From Nocardioides ginsengisegetis (GTDB taxonomy: Bacteria > Actinomycetota > Actinomycetes > Propionibacteriales > Nocardioidaceae): 64,000 nt of DNA. The position numbers and the translations under genes were made by a program. The notes beneath the pieces are model-generated. The model was not told the DNA's origin, did no database searches, and worked only from the letters and a program-made list of their open reading frames with translations. The stretch is taken from the NCBI RefSeq assembly GCF_014138045.1, contig NZ_JACGXA010000003.1:248001-312000 (forward strand), given 5' to 3'. Numbering within the stretch: position 1 is the stretch's first letter; each line of letters begins with the position of its first letter. This document shows, piece after piece, positions 45,131 to 55,221 of this stretch.

Positions 45131-46249
45131 ATGAGCACCGTTCTCCCCCGCGCCGCGGCTCCCGTCCCGTTCGGACGCAGCCTGCGCGACGGCGTACGCC
45201 GGCTCGCCGAGGCCGCGGTGACCCCGCTCGAGCTCGGCGACGTGCTGGACGTCTTCCACCCGCTCCGCAAGGGCGCCGACCTGCGCGGCCGGATCGTGTC
45301 CGTGACCGCCGAGACCGCCGACGCCGCCACCCTGGTGATCAAGCCGGGCAAGGACTGGGCCGGCCACGTGCCCGGCCAGTACGTCCGCATCGGCATCGAC
45401 GTTGACGGCGTCCGCCTCTGGCGCACCTACTCGCTGACCCACGGCCCCCGTGCCGACCGCTGCATCAGCATCACGGTCAAGGGCATCCCCGACGGCGTGG
45501 TCTCCAACCACCTCGTGCGGAAGGTCCGCCCCGGCCAGATGATCCAGCTGGGCCAGGCTGCCGGCGACTTCGTGCTCGCCGACCCGATGCCCGCCAAGCT
45601 CCTGATGGTCACCGCGGGATCGGGCATCACCCCGGTCATCGGCATGCTGCGCGGCCTCTTCGCCCGCTCCGAGCGGATCACTGCCGACATCGTGGTCCTG
45701 CACTCCGCGCTCTCGCGGGCCGAGGTGATCTTCGGCGACGAGCTCCGCCAGTACGCCGCCGAGGGCCGCCTGCGCCTCGTCGAGCTGCACACCGACACCC
45801 ACGGGATGCTCGACGTCGACGACCTCGACACGATCGTCCCCGACCTCGCCGAGCGGGTGACCTACGCCTGCGGCCCGGTCGGGTTGCTCGACGCGCTCGA
45901 GGCGCACCACGAGCCCAAGGGCCTGCCGCTGCACATCGAGCGCTTCCGGGCGCCGATGGTCGCCAACGCCAACGATGGGCAGAGCGGCGGCACGCTCTCG
46001 TTCACGAAGTCCGGCACCGTCGTCGAGGCCGACGGCGCCACCCCGATCCTCGACGCGGCCGAGTCGGCCGGCGTCCTGATGCCCAGCGGTTGCCGGATGG
46101 GCGTCTGCTTCGGCTGCGTCCTGCCGCTCCGCGAGGGCGCCGTACGCGACCTGCGCAACGGCCAGCTCACGATCGCCGCCCCGGGCGACGGCGTGATCAT
46201 CCAGACCTGCATCAGCGCGGCCGCCGGCCCCTGCCACATCGACAACTGA
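45131..46249 (+). CDS. Ferredoxin reductase-type electron donor to desaturase (Rv3230c-like)
   Basis: A 372-aa flavo-iron-sulphur reductase: FAD domain (about 50-150; RTYSLTHGP), NAD(P)H domain (about 155-265; MVTAGSGITPVIGMLRG) and a C-terminal plant-type 2Fe-2S ferredoxin domain (about 285-372) with CRMGVCFGC (Cx4Cx2C) and a distal Cys in QTCISAA. It should pass electrons from NAD(P)H to the desaturase encoded 29 nt downstream, as Rv3230c does for DesA3. ATG 45131 has AGGAG 8 nt upstream. Confidence 0.9.
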   Translation: MSTVLPRAAAPVPFGRSLRDGVRRLAEAAVTPLELGDVLDVFHPLRKGADLRGRIVSVTAETADAATLVIKPGKDWAGHVPGQYVRIGIDVDGVRLWRTYSLTHGPRADRCISITVKGIPDGVVSNHLVRKVRPGQMIQLGQAAGDFVLADPMPAKLLMVTAGSGITPVIGMLRGLFARSERITADIVVLHSALSRAEVIFGDELRQYAAEGRLRLVELHTDTHGMLDVDDLDTIVPDLAERVTYACGPVGLLDALEAHHEPKGLPLHIERFRAPMVANANDGQSGGTLSFTKSGTVVEADGATPILDAAESAGVLMPSGCRMGVCFGCVLPLREGAVRDLRNGQLTIAAPGDGVIIQTCISAAAGPCHIDN

Positions 46250-46278
46250 CTCCTCGACCCCCCCCGAGAGGAACCACC

Positions 46279-47514
46279 ATGACCGCCCTGCAGAAGAAGT
46301 CCGACAACCCGATCGCCCACCTCACCCCCGAGGACATCGAGCAGCTCGGCGTCGAGCTCGACGCGATCCGCCAGGACGTGCTCGACGCGCGCGGCGCCAG
46401 CGACGCGGCGTACATCCGCAAGGTGATCAGCGTCCAGCGCAAGCTGGAGCTCGGCAGCCGCGCCGTCCTCCTGGCGAGCGTCTTCCCGCCGGCCTGGGTC
46501 GTCGGCACCGCCGGCCTCTCGGTCGCGAAGATCCTCGAGAACATGGAGATCGGCCACAACATCCTCCACGGCCAGTGGGACTGGATGCGCGACCCCAAGA
46601 TCCACTCCACGACGTGGGAGTGGGACATGGCGACGCCGGCCAAGCAGTGGCAGCACTCGCACAACGAGCTGCACCACACCTACACGAACGTCATCGGCAA
46701 GGACAACGACCTCGGCTACGGCATCATGCGCGTCGACGAGGACCAGCCCTGGCACCCGTTCTTCCTCGTCCAGCCGTTCTGGAACTTCGTCAACGCCTGC
46801 TTCTTCGAGTACGGCATCGCGGCCTACGACCTCGAGCTCGGCGCCAACATCAAGCGCAAGAAGACCAAGGACCCCGAGTTCAAGGCCCGGGTCAGCCAGG
46901 TGCTGAGGAAGATCCGCAACCAGGCGACCAAGGACTACGTCGTCCACCCGGCGCTGTCGTTGCCGACCGGCTCGTTCCTGCCCACCCTGGCCGCCAACTT
47001 CACCGCCAACGTGGTCCGCAACCTGTGGAGCCACTCGATCATCATGTGCGGCCACTTCCCCGAGGGCGTCGAGACGTTCGAGAAGCGCTCGATCGAGGGC
47101 GAGACCCGCGGCGAGTGGTACGTCCGCCAGATGCTCGGCTCGGCCAACATCTCCGGCTCCAAGGCCATGCACCTCATGAGCGGCAACCTGTCCCACCAGA
47201 TCGAGCACCACCTGTTCCCGGACCTGCCGTCCAACCGGTACGCCGAGATCGCGCCGAAGGTGAAGGACCTCTTCGACAAGTACGGCCTGAACTACCACGC
47301 CGCGCCGTTCCCGAAGCAGGTCGCGTCCGCCTGGCACAAGGTGATCCGCCTGTCGCTGCCCAACGGCTGGCTGGCCACGACCAACGCCAAGAACGTCGTG
47401 CCGCAGACCAAGCTGCTCTACAAGATGACCACCGGTGGCGCCAAGGTCCGTCGGGCCGCGCAGGCCCGCCTCAACCAGCAGGCGCGCCGGGCCGCGGAGG
47501 CCAAGGCCGCCTGA
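46279..47514 (+). CDS. Acyl-CoA fatty-acid desaturase (DesA3-like)
   Basis: A 411-aa integral membrane di-iron desaturase. Three histidine boxes are present: HNILHG, HSHNELHH and HQIEHHLF, with several membrane spans around residues 68-90, 195-212 and 245-265. It probably introduces a Delta9 double bond into stearoyl- or palmitoyl-CoA with its reductase partner. A Lys/Ala-rich C-terminal tail (about 390-411) is long for the family. RBS AGAGGAA lies upstream of ATG 46279. Confidence 0.92.
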   Translation: MTALQKKSDNPIAHLTPEDIEQLGVELDAIRQDVLDARGASDAAYIRKVISVQRKLELGSRAVLLASVFPPAWVVGTAGLSVAKILENMEIGHNILHGQWDWMRDPKIHSTTWEWDMATPAKQWQHSHNELHHTYTNVIGKDNDLGYGIMRVDEDQPWHPFFLVQPFWNFVNACFFEYGIAAYDLELGANIKRKKTKDPEFKARVSQVLRKIRNQATKDYVVHPALSLPTGSFLPTLAANFTANVVRNLWSHSIIMCGHFPEGVETFEKRSIEGETRGEWYVRQMLGSANISGSKAMHLMSGNLSHQIEHHLFPDLPSNRYAEIAPKVKDLFDKYGLNYHAAPFPKQVASAWHKVIRLSLPNGWLATTNAKNVVPQTKLLYKMTTGGAKVRRAAQARLNQQARRAAEAKAA

Positions 47515-47624
47515 CACCCTGCGTTTGGAGGAGCCATCGACTGGGCACGAACTGTCCTGCGACTGCTCGCTCGGACTCCGACCGGCAGCGCACGACCCAT
47601 CAACCCAACGGACGGAGTCTCACC

Positions 47625-47699
47625 ATGCTGTGGACCATCTTGATCGTGCTGGCCATCATCGCCCTCGTGCTCTTCATCCTCGGCCGCGTCCGGCGCTGA
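47625..47699 (+). CDS. 24-residue single-span membrane peptide
   Basis: MLWTILIVLAIIALVLFILG followed by RVRR makes one nearly pure aliphatic transmembrane helix with a basic cytoplasmic end. A GGAG element lies 10 nt before the ATG and a hairpin follows the stop by 12 nt, so expression as the last gene of the desaturase operon is plausible. Function unknown; such peptides can regulate larger membrane enzymes, but no evidence here. Confidence 0.6.
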   Translation: MLWTILIVLAIIALVLFILGRVRR

Positions 47700-47711
47700 C
47701 CTCTGGCCTGC

Positions 47712-47780
47712 CGGGATAGTCCCCAACGCAGTTGTCGTGGAATGACCCCGCGGACAGCAATTGCGTTGGGGACTATCCCG
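47712..47780. terminator. Long inverted repeat between convergent genes
   Basis: Arms CGGGATAGTCCCCAACGCA (47712-47730) and its exact complement (47762-47780), 19 bp, extend a further 3 of 4 pairs inward around a 24-nt loop. The right arm contains the TAG stop (47773-47775, minus strand) of the convergent 47773-48171 gene, and the hairpin starts 13 nt after the small peptide stop. A bidirectional terminator is likely. Confidence 0.75.
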
Positions 47781-48171
47781 ACGAGTCCGGGTCGATGAGG
47801 GCGTCCGGGTCGAGCCGCGGCGGCACGGCGGCGAGCGCCGCCTGCACCAGTGCGACGCGGGCCCGCAGCAGCACCGCCCGGCGTACGCGCCCCAGGTCGT
47901 CGGTCGCCACCGACTCGACCGTGGCCAGCACCTCCCGGTCTGTGTACGACGGCCGCGTGCCGGGAGCGACCTTCACGTCGGGGAGCGCGACCAGCACCGG
48001 GAGCACCTGGTCGCCCAGCCCGCTCAGCAGCTGGTAGCGCTGGGCGCGGTCCATCGACTCCCACAGCTCGTCGACGTCCCGCTTGCCGCGGCGCACGTCC
48101 CGCCGGGTTGCGAGGACCGACTTCGCCGCGCCGGCCATCGCCTGGGTCATCTCGTTCTCGGTGAAGCGCAC
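47773..48171 (-). CDS. Conserved hypothetical protein, 132 aa
   Basis: I do not recognise this family. The protein is rich in charged and helical residues, with a basic segment KSVLATRRDVRRGKRD near 17-33, a central WESMDRAQRYQLLSGLGDQVLPVLVALPDVKVAPG and an Ala/Arg-rich C-terminal helix. It has no membrane span or signal. Codon usage matches neighbours. The start is GTG 48171, 20 nt behind the phosphoglucomutase stop, so it is probably co-transcribed with that gene. The stop codon is inside the inverted repeat. Confidence 0.6.
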   Translation of the reverse strand: MRFTENEMTQAMAGAAKSVLATRRDVRRGKRDVDELWESMDRAQRYQLLSGLGDQVLPVLVALPDVKVAPGTRPSYTDREVLATVESVATDDLGRVRRAVLLRARVALVQAALAAVPPRLDPDALIDPDSSG

Positions 48172-48191
48172 GCGCCCAGCATCCCAGCCGC

Positions 48192-49826
<1,635 letters not shown>

Positions 49827-50031
49827 GGCCGACATCATGCCGCGAACCGGGGGCCACGTCTCCGCGACGGTGAGTGGAACCTGTGACGCGGTCGACAGGC
49901 GCTCGGGCGGGCTTCCCGACGTACAGTGGAAAGACCCCCGGAACCCCCTGACGCGGATCAGTCCGTGTCGTTCCGGGGCGATCGCCCCCCATCACCCGAC
50001 CCGGTCCCGGTCGGCAGGAGACACCTCCACG

Positions 50032-50739
50032 ATGCCTGCTTCCGCCATGCCTGACACCCTCGAACGTCCCACCGCCCCGCACGCCGAGCCCGCGGGCCAC
50101 CACCGCCCGCGCCTGGGCGCCGTGATCAAGCGGGTCTCCCTGAGCCTGCTCATCGCCTGTGTGATCCCGGCCGCACTGTTCTACGCGGTGTTCGCGACCT
50201 TCGGCGTGTGGACCGCGATCATCGTCTCGCTGCTGTGGTCCTACGGCGCCATCGCGTGGCGCAAGCTCACCGGGCGGCGGACCTCCGGGCTGCTGTTCCT
50301 GACCGCGGCCCTGATCACCAGCCGCACGGTGATCAGCCTGATGGCGCACAGCACCTTCTTCTACTTCCTCCAGCCGATCATCAGCGACGGCGTCGTCGCC
50401 ACGGCGTTCCTGCTCTCCCTGGTCACGGCCCGCCCGATGGTCGCGCGGCTCGCCGGCGATTTCTACCCGCTGGACCACGAGCTGTCGATGCGCCCGCGCA
50501 TCCAGCGACTGTTCCGGGACCTGACCCTCCTGTGGGCGCTGCTCGCGCTGGGCAAGGCGCTGATGACGCTGTGGCTGCTGCAGTCGCAGTCGCTGGAGAC
50601 CTTCATCCTGGTCAAGAGCGTCACGGTGCTCCTGATCAACATGTCCGCCGCCGCCGCGACCATCGCGCTGGCCGTGGTGGTCGCCCGCAAGGAGGGCCTG
50701 CTCGGCCACCACGCCGAGCCCGCGCTGGCCCGCGCCTGA
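50032..50739 (+). CDS. VC0807-like multipass membrane protein
   Basis: A 235-aa protein with five or six membrane helices (about 38-60, 65-78, 90-108, 118-135, 160-182 and 190-212). The loop GDFYPLDHELSMRPRIQRLFRDLT matches the conserved segment of VC0807-family proteins. Function unknown. ATG 50032 is preceded by GGAG; the reading frame is open back to 49825 but that part lacks conserved content. Confidence 0.75.
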   Translation: MPASAMPDTLERPTAPHAEPAGHHRPRLGAVIKRVSLSLLIACVIPAALFYAVFATFGVWTAIIVSLLWSYGAIAWRKLTGRRTSGLLFLTAALITSRTVISLMAHSTFFYFLQPIISDGVVATAFLLSLVTARPMVARLAGDFYPLDHELSMRPRIQRLFRDLTLLWALLALGKALMTLWLLQSQSLETFILVKSVTVLLINMSAAAATIALAVVVARKEGLLGHHAEPALARA

Positions 50740-50774
50740 GCCGTACCTGAGGCCCGCCGGGGCACAATGCGGGC

Positions 50775-51536
50775 GTGACCGGCACCGCGCACTACCTCGC
50801 GTTCGGCGCCGGGCTGGCCGCGATGACGGCCCTCACCCTCGGCATCGGCCGGTGGGCGCGCACCGGGCTGGGCTGGTTCCCCCTGTGGGCGCTGCTGCGC
50901 GCCGTGGTCCAGCTCACCGTGATCGCCCTGCTGCTGCGCGGGATCCTCGCGGTGCCGTGGACGGTCGCCGGCTTCGTGGTCCTGATGCTCAGCACCGCCT
51001 CGTGGACCTCGATGGGGCGGCTCCGCGAGCTGCACCGCGGTCGTCGTACGGCGGTCGCGGGCGTGCTCACCGGAGCGCTGCTCACCCTCGTCACGATCTT
51101 CGCCCTGCACCTCGTCGACCTCGAGGTGCGCTACGTCGTGGCCGTCGGCGGCATCATCATCGGCAACTCCATGAGCGCGGCCACCCTGGCGGGCCGCAAC
51201 TTCCTGCGCGGCTCCCGCGCCCGCAAGGACGAGATCGAGGCCTGGCTCTCGCTGGGGGCGACCCCCAGCCGGGCGCACGAGGAGATCGGTCAGGAGGCGG
51301 TCCGCGAGTCGCTGCTCCCGACCCTCGACCAGACCAAGTCCACCGGCCTGGTCACCCTGCCCGGCGCCTTCGTCGGCGCCCTCTTCGGCGGCGCCAGCCC
51401 CGCGGAGGCGGCGCAGTTCCAGCTCGTCGTGCTGGCCGGCATCGCGCTGACGATGACCGTCACGGGCGTCGTCGTGACCCGCCTGGCCGGCCGCACGCCG
51501 TACGTCCCTCTCGTCGTCGACGGCCGCACCGCGTGA
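50775..51536 (+). CDS. UPF0014 / FetB-like ABC permease
   Basis: A 253-aa membrane protein of the FetB (YbbM) family with seven predicted spans. Signature segments are LLRAVVQLTVIALLLRG near residue 40, GGIIIGNSMSAATLAGRNFL and TLPGAFVGALFGGASPAEAAQFQLVV. FetAB exports iron in Escherichia coli, but the FetA ATPase gene is not adjacent, so its partner must be elsewhere. GTG 50775 begins 35 nt after the VC0807-like gene. Confidence 0.85.
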   Translation: MTGTAHYLAFGAGLAAMTALTLGIGRWARTGLGWFPLWALLRAVVQLTVIALLLRGILAVPWTVAGFVVLMLSTASWTSMGRLRELHRGRRTAVAGVLTGALLTLVTIFALHLVDLEVRYVVAVGGIIIGNSMSAATLAGRNFLRGSRARKDEIEAWLSLGATPSRAHEEIGQEAVRESLLPTLDQTKSTGLVTLPGAFVGALFGGASPAEAAQFQLVVLAGIALTMTVTGVVVTRLAGRTPYVPLVVDGRTA

Positions 51537-51609
51537 GCCCCGCCACGCGTCACCGTCGGTTCACCTGAGCCACCCCGCTCCGTCACCGCGCCTCGCTTGG
51601 GTCGGGGCC

Positions 51610-52728
51610 ATGACACCTCGGATCATCAGCGCCAGCCTCGTCGCCCTCGTCGGCGCGACCCTGCCCTTCGTCGGCACCTCGACCGCCACGGCGACCGACA
51701 AGCCGCCGGTCCAGCAGGTCGCGACGCCCCAGGTCATCGGCCACCGCGGCGCGCCCGGCTACCGCCCCGAGCACACCCTCGCCGGCTACCGCCTCGCGAT
51801 CTCGATGGGCGCCGACTACATCGAGCCCGACCTCGTCTCGACCAAGGACGGCGTCCTCGTCGCCCGCCACGAGAACGACATCACCGGCACCACCGACGTC
51901 GCGGACCACCCGGAGTTCGCCGACCGCAAGACGACCAAGACGATCGACGGCCAGAAGATCACCGGCTGGTTCACCGAGGACTTCACCTTCGCCGAGCTCG
52001 AGACGCTGCGCGCCAAGGAGCGGCTGCCGCAGGTGCGGCCGGCCAACACGGCCTACGACGGCCTCTACAAGATCCCGTCCTTCGCGCAGGTGCTGCGCCT
52101 CGTCCGTGCCGAGGAGCGCAAGACCGGCCGCACGATCGGCGTGGCGCCCGAGACCAAGCACCCGACGTACTTCGACTCGATCGGCCTCTCGCCCGAGGAG
52201 CCGATGGTGCGGACGCTGACGAAGTTCGGCTACGACAGCCCGCGCGACAAGGTGCTGATCCAGTCCTTCGAGATCGGCAACCTCCAGCAGCTCGACCACA
52301 TGACCGACCTGCCGCTCGAGCAGCTCATCGACTCCTCCGGCGCACCGGCGGACAAGGTCGCCGCGGGCGACCCCACGACGTACGCCGACATGACGACGCC
52401 CGAGGGCATGCGCAGGATCGCGCGGTACGCCGACTGGGCCGGCCCGAGCAAGGACCTGGTCCTGCCGCGGGACCCGGCCACCGGCGCTACGACGACGCCG
52501 AGCGACCTGGTCGACAACGCCCACCGGGCGGGCCTGCACGTGGTGATCTACACGCTGCGCGAGGAGAACCAGTTCATGGCCACCAACTTCCGCCGCGGCA
52601 CCGACCCCAACGCCCACGGTGACATGCACGCCGAGATCGCGGCGTTCCTCGACGCCGGGGTCGACGCGCTGTTCTCCGATTTCCCCGACGACGCGGTCGC
52701 AGCCCGCAACGACTGGCTCCAGAACTGA
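51610..52728 (+). CDS. Secreted glycerophosphodiester phosphodiesterase (GlpQ-like)
   Basis: A 372-aa exported enzyme with a signal peptide (about 1-29, cleavage near ATA-TD). Catalytic residues of the GDPD barrel are visible: His45-Arg46 (GHRGAPGYRPEHT), Glu72 and Asp74 (YIEPDLV), and His87-Glu88 (ARHEND). An insertion GAPADKVAAGDPTTYADMTTPEG near 240-260 is typical of long secreted GlpQ forms. It should release glycerol 3-phosphate from phospholipid headgroups or teichoic-type polymers. The gene is followed by an inverted repeat. Confidence 0.92.
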   Translation: MTPRIISASLVALVGATLPFVGTSTATATDKPPVQQVATPQVIGHRGAPGYRPEHTLAGYRLAISMGADYIEPDLVSTKDGVLVARHENDITGTTDVADHPEFADRKTTKTIDGQKITGWFTEDFTFAELETLRAKERLPQVRPANTAYDGLYKIPSFAQVLRLVRAEERKTGRTIGVAPETKHPTYFDSIGLSPEEPMVRTLTKFGYDSPRDKVLIQSFEIGNLQQLDHMTDLPLEQLIDSSGAPADKVAAGDPTTYADMTTPEGMRRIARYADWAGPSKDLVLPRDPATGATTTPSDLVDNAHRAGLHVVIYTLREENQFMATNFRRGTDPNAHGDMHAEIAAFLDAGVDALFSDFPDDAVAARNDWLQN

Positions 52729-52743
52729 CCCGCACACCCCATC

Positions 52744-52793
52744 GGGTCGTGCTGCCCACGGAGCGCCCGGGCGCACTCTGGGCAGCACGACCC
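52744..52793 (+). terminator. Nested inverted repeat after the GDPD gene
   Basis: Outer arms GGGTCGTGCTGCCCA (52744-52758) and its complement (52779-52793) enclose a second perfect 12-nt palindrome GCGCCCGGGCGC (52763-52774). It begins 16 nt after the stop codon. As RNA it forms a two-tier stem. Confidence 0.75.
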
Positions 52794-52823
52794 AGCGGGA
52801 GCAGGGAAAAGTAGGCTGGCCCC

Positions 52824-53621
52824 ATGGCTTCCCTCGTCACGTGCACGGTCCAGGACGGCATCGCGCGGGTCACGCTCGACCGACCCGACAAGCTCAACGC
52901 CCTCACCCTGCAGACGCTCGACGAGCTGGTGGCCACCGCCCACCGGCTGCGCCGGGACCGGACGCTGCGGGCGGTGGTCATCGACGGAGCGGGTGACGCG
53001 TTCTGCGCCGGCCTCGACTTCGGGTCGGTCCTGCGGCAGCCCGCCAAGATCCTGACCAGCTTCGTCCCGCGGCCGTGGCGCGGCACCAACACCTTCCAGG
53101 AGGCCTGCTGGGCCTGGCGCCGGATCCCGGTGCCGGTGATCGCGGCCGTCCACGGGCACTGCCTCGGCGGCGGCCTGCAGATCGCCCTGGCCGCGGACTT
53201 CCGGTTCGCCACGCCCGACTCGCAGTGGTCGGTGCTCGAGGGCAAGTGGGGGATCATCCCCGACATGACGGGCATCCGGACGCTCGCCGAGCTGGTCGGC
53301 ATCGACACCGCCAAGAGGCTGACCATGACCGCCGAGGTCGTCTCCGGCAAGGAGGCCGAGGCCCTGGGCCTGGTCACCGGCGTCGACGCCGACCCGGTCG
53401 CCGCCGCCCTCGAGCTGGCCGAGCGCCTCAAGGTCCGCTCGCCCGACCAGCTCGCCGCGGCCAAGCGCCTCTTCAACGCCACCTGGACCTCCGGCCCGCG
53501 CCGCACGTTCGCGCGCGAGCGCATCGAGCAGGCCTGGCTGCTGGGGATCCGCAACACCAAGGTCGCCCGCGAGGCGGCCGCTGCGAAGGTCACGCCGCAG
53601 TTCGGTCCGCGCTCGCGGTGA
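52824..53621 (+). CDS. Crotonase-family enoyl-CoA hydratase
   Basis: A 265-aa crotonase. The oxyanion-hole segments are FCAGLDFGSV near 60-69 and HGHCLGGGLQIALAADFRFA near 105-124; EGKWGIIPDM holds the downstream acid. Family members hydrate or isomerise acyl-CoA. The first helix position normally Glu is Leu-Gln in GLQIAL, so isomerase or other crotonase activity is possible. ATG 52824; one base separates its stop from the next start. Confidence 0.85.
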   Translation: MASLVTCTVQDGIARVTLDRPDKLNALTLQTLDELVATAHRLRRDRTLRAVVIDGAGDAFCAGLDFGSVLRQPAKILTSFVPRPWRGTNTFQEACWAWRRIPVPVIAAVHGHCLGGGLQIALAADFRFATPDSQWSVLEGKWGIIPDMTGIRTLAELVGIDTAKRLTMTAEVVSGKEAEALGLVTGVDADPVAAALELAERLKVRSPDQLAAAKRLFNATWTSGPRRTFARERIEQAWLLGIRNTKVAREAAAAKVTPQFGPRSR

Positions 53622-53622
53622 C

Positions 53623-55221
53623 GTGAGGTTCCAGCGCACGGCGGCGCTCGTCGTCGCCCTCCTGCTGTACGTCGCCCTCGGGCCGTGGGTCGTCCTGGCC
53701 GCCGCGGGCGCCCTGGCGGTGCCGCGCGTCCGCGACTGGCTGCGCCCGACGTGGCGGGTCGTCGCCGGCTGGGCGGCCGGCGTGCTCGTGGTCGCCGGGC
53801 TGGTCCTCGTGATCCCGGACGGCTGGCTGCCGATCCCGCCCGGCCCCGGTGCGCTCGTCACGCCGCGCTACCTCGGCCGGCCCGCGGCGGCCCACCCGAT
53901 CCGGATGGACGTGCCGCAGCACCCCGGGCTGTCCCGCAACGGCACCAGCTCCATGCACGACGACGCGTGGGCCAGCGACACCTACCCGTGGAGCGGGCCG
54001 CTGGGGGAGTCGCCGGACGTCGACACCGCGTGGTTCGGCCTCCAGGAGTGCGCGACCCTGGCGTTCGACTCCCACGGCCGGCTCGTCGGGCTCTGCGGCG
54101 ACCGCCGCGGCCCGACGCTCGAGGTGATCGACCAGGGCTCGCTGCACCCGCTGGCCACCAAGCGGCTGCCCGACCGTCCCGACGGGCACGGCACGCCCCC
54201 GTGGGAGGACCTCTGCGGCGCCGCCTACTTCTACCTCGACGACGGCGACCGCGCGGTCGTGGGCACCACCGACCGGCACGTCCTGGTCGTGAGCACCGAC
54301 GACGCCGAGGGCAACGCCGACCTGACGACCCGGGCCAGCCACGACCTGTCCGGGGAGATCCCCGAGGACGACTGCCTGGTCGCGCTCGTCCCCGACTGGC
54401 AGGGCCGCATCTGGTGGGCCACCCGCGGTGGCCGGGTCGGCACCGTGGACACCTCGGGTCGCGTCCGCGCGGTCGACCTCGGCGAGCAGGTCGCCAACTC
54501 GATGGCGGTGGACCGCACCGGCGTCTACGTCGTCACGACCGAGGCGGTCCACAAGCTGCGGGCCGATGCCGCCGGCGGCCCGGCCGAGGTGTGGCGATCG
54601 ACGTACGACCGGGGGAGCGGGCGGAAGTCCGGCCAGCTCAGCCAGGGCTCGGGCACCACCCCGACGATCCTGCCGGGCAACCTGGTCGCCACCACGGACA
54701 ACGCCGACCCGCGGATGCACGTGGAGTTCCGCGACACCAGGACCGGCCGGCTGGTGTGCAGCCAGGAGGTGTTCGGCGACGACGAGAGCGCCACCGAGAA
54801 CTCCCTGGTCTCCGTCGGCACCGGCGTCATCGTGGAGAACAACCACGGCTACAACAGCCCGCTCAGCACGATCCTGGGCCGCACCACCGATGCGGGCCTG
54901 GCCCGTGTCGACGTCCACGACGGCACCTGCTCGGTGCGCTGGACCTCCGACCTGGCCGCCCCGACGTCGGTCCCCAAGGTCTCGCTGGCCAACGGGCTGC
55001 TCTACGCCTACACCAAGCCGCACAGCTGGTGGGGCGCCAACGCCTGGTACGTCACCGCCCTCGACGTCCGCACCGGCCGTCGCGTCTTCGCGGTCCGCAC
55101 CGGCCTCGGCACGCTCTTCAACAACCACTACTCCGCGATCACCATCGCCCCGGACGGGTCGCTCTACGTCGCCACGCTCGCGGGCCTGGTCCGCGTCCGC
55201 GACCGGGGAGTCGGGGACTAG
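53623..55221 (+). CDS. Membrane-anchored PQQ-like beta-propeller protein
   Basis: A 532-aa protein with two N-terminal hydrophobic segments (about 5-27 and 42-62) and a large extracytoplasmic domain of repeated beta strands including WQGRIWWATRGGRVGTVD, LARVDVHDGTCSVRWTSDL and a final WYVTALDVRTGRRVFAVRTG, i.e. PQQ-like blades. Conserved Cys pairs occur in the repeats. A sensor or scaffold role is possible. The GTG start is one base after the hydratase stop; the stop TAG shares bases with the convergent SDR stop (CTAG). Confidence 0.75.
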   Translation: MRFQRTAALVVALLLYVALGPWVVLAAAGALAVPRVRDWLRPTWRVVAGWAAGVLVVAGLVLVIPDGWLPIPPGPGALVTPRYLGRPAAAHPIRMDVPQHPGLSRNGTSSMHDDAWASDTYPWSGPLGESPDVDTAWFGLQECATLAFDSHGRLVGLCGDRRGPTLEVIDQGSLHPLATKRLPDRPDGHGTPPWEDLCGAAYFYLDDGDRAVVGTTDRHVLVVSTDDAEGNADLTTRASHDLSGEIPEDDCLVALVPDWQGRIWWATRGGRVGTVDTSGRVRAVDLGEQVANSMAVDRTGVYVVTTEAVHKLRADAAGGPAEVWRSTYDRGSGRKSGQLSQGSGTTPTILPGNLVATTDNADPRMHVEFRDTRTGRLVCSQEVFGDDESATENSLVSVGTGVIVENNHGYNSPLSTILGRTTDAGLARVDVHDGTCSVRWTSDLAAPTSVPKVSLANGLLYAYTKPHSWWGANAWYVTALDVRTGRRVFAVRTGLGTLFNNHYSAITIAPDGSLYVATLAGLVRVRDRGVGD

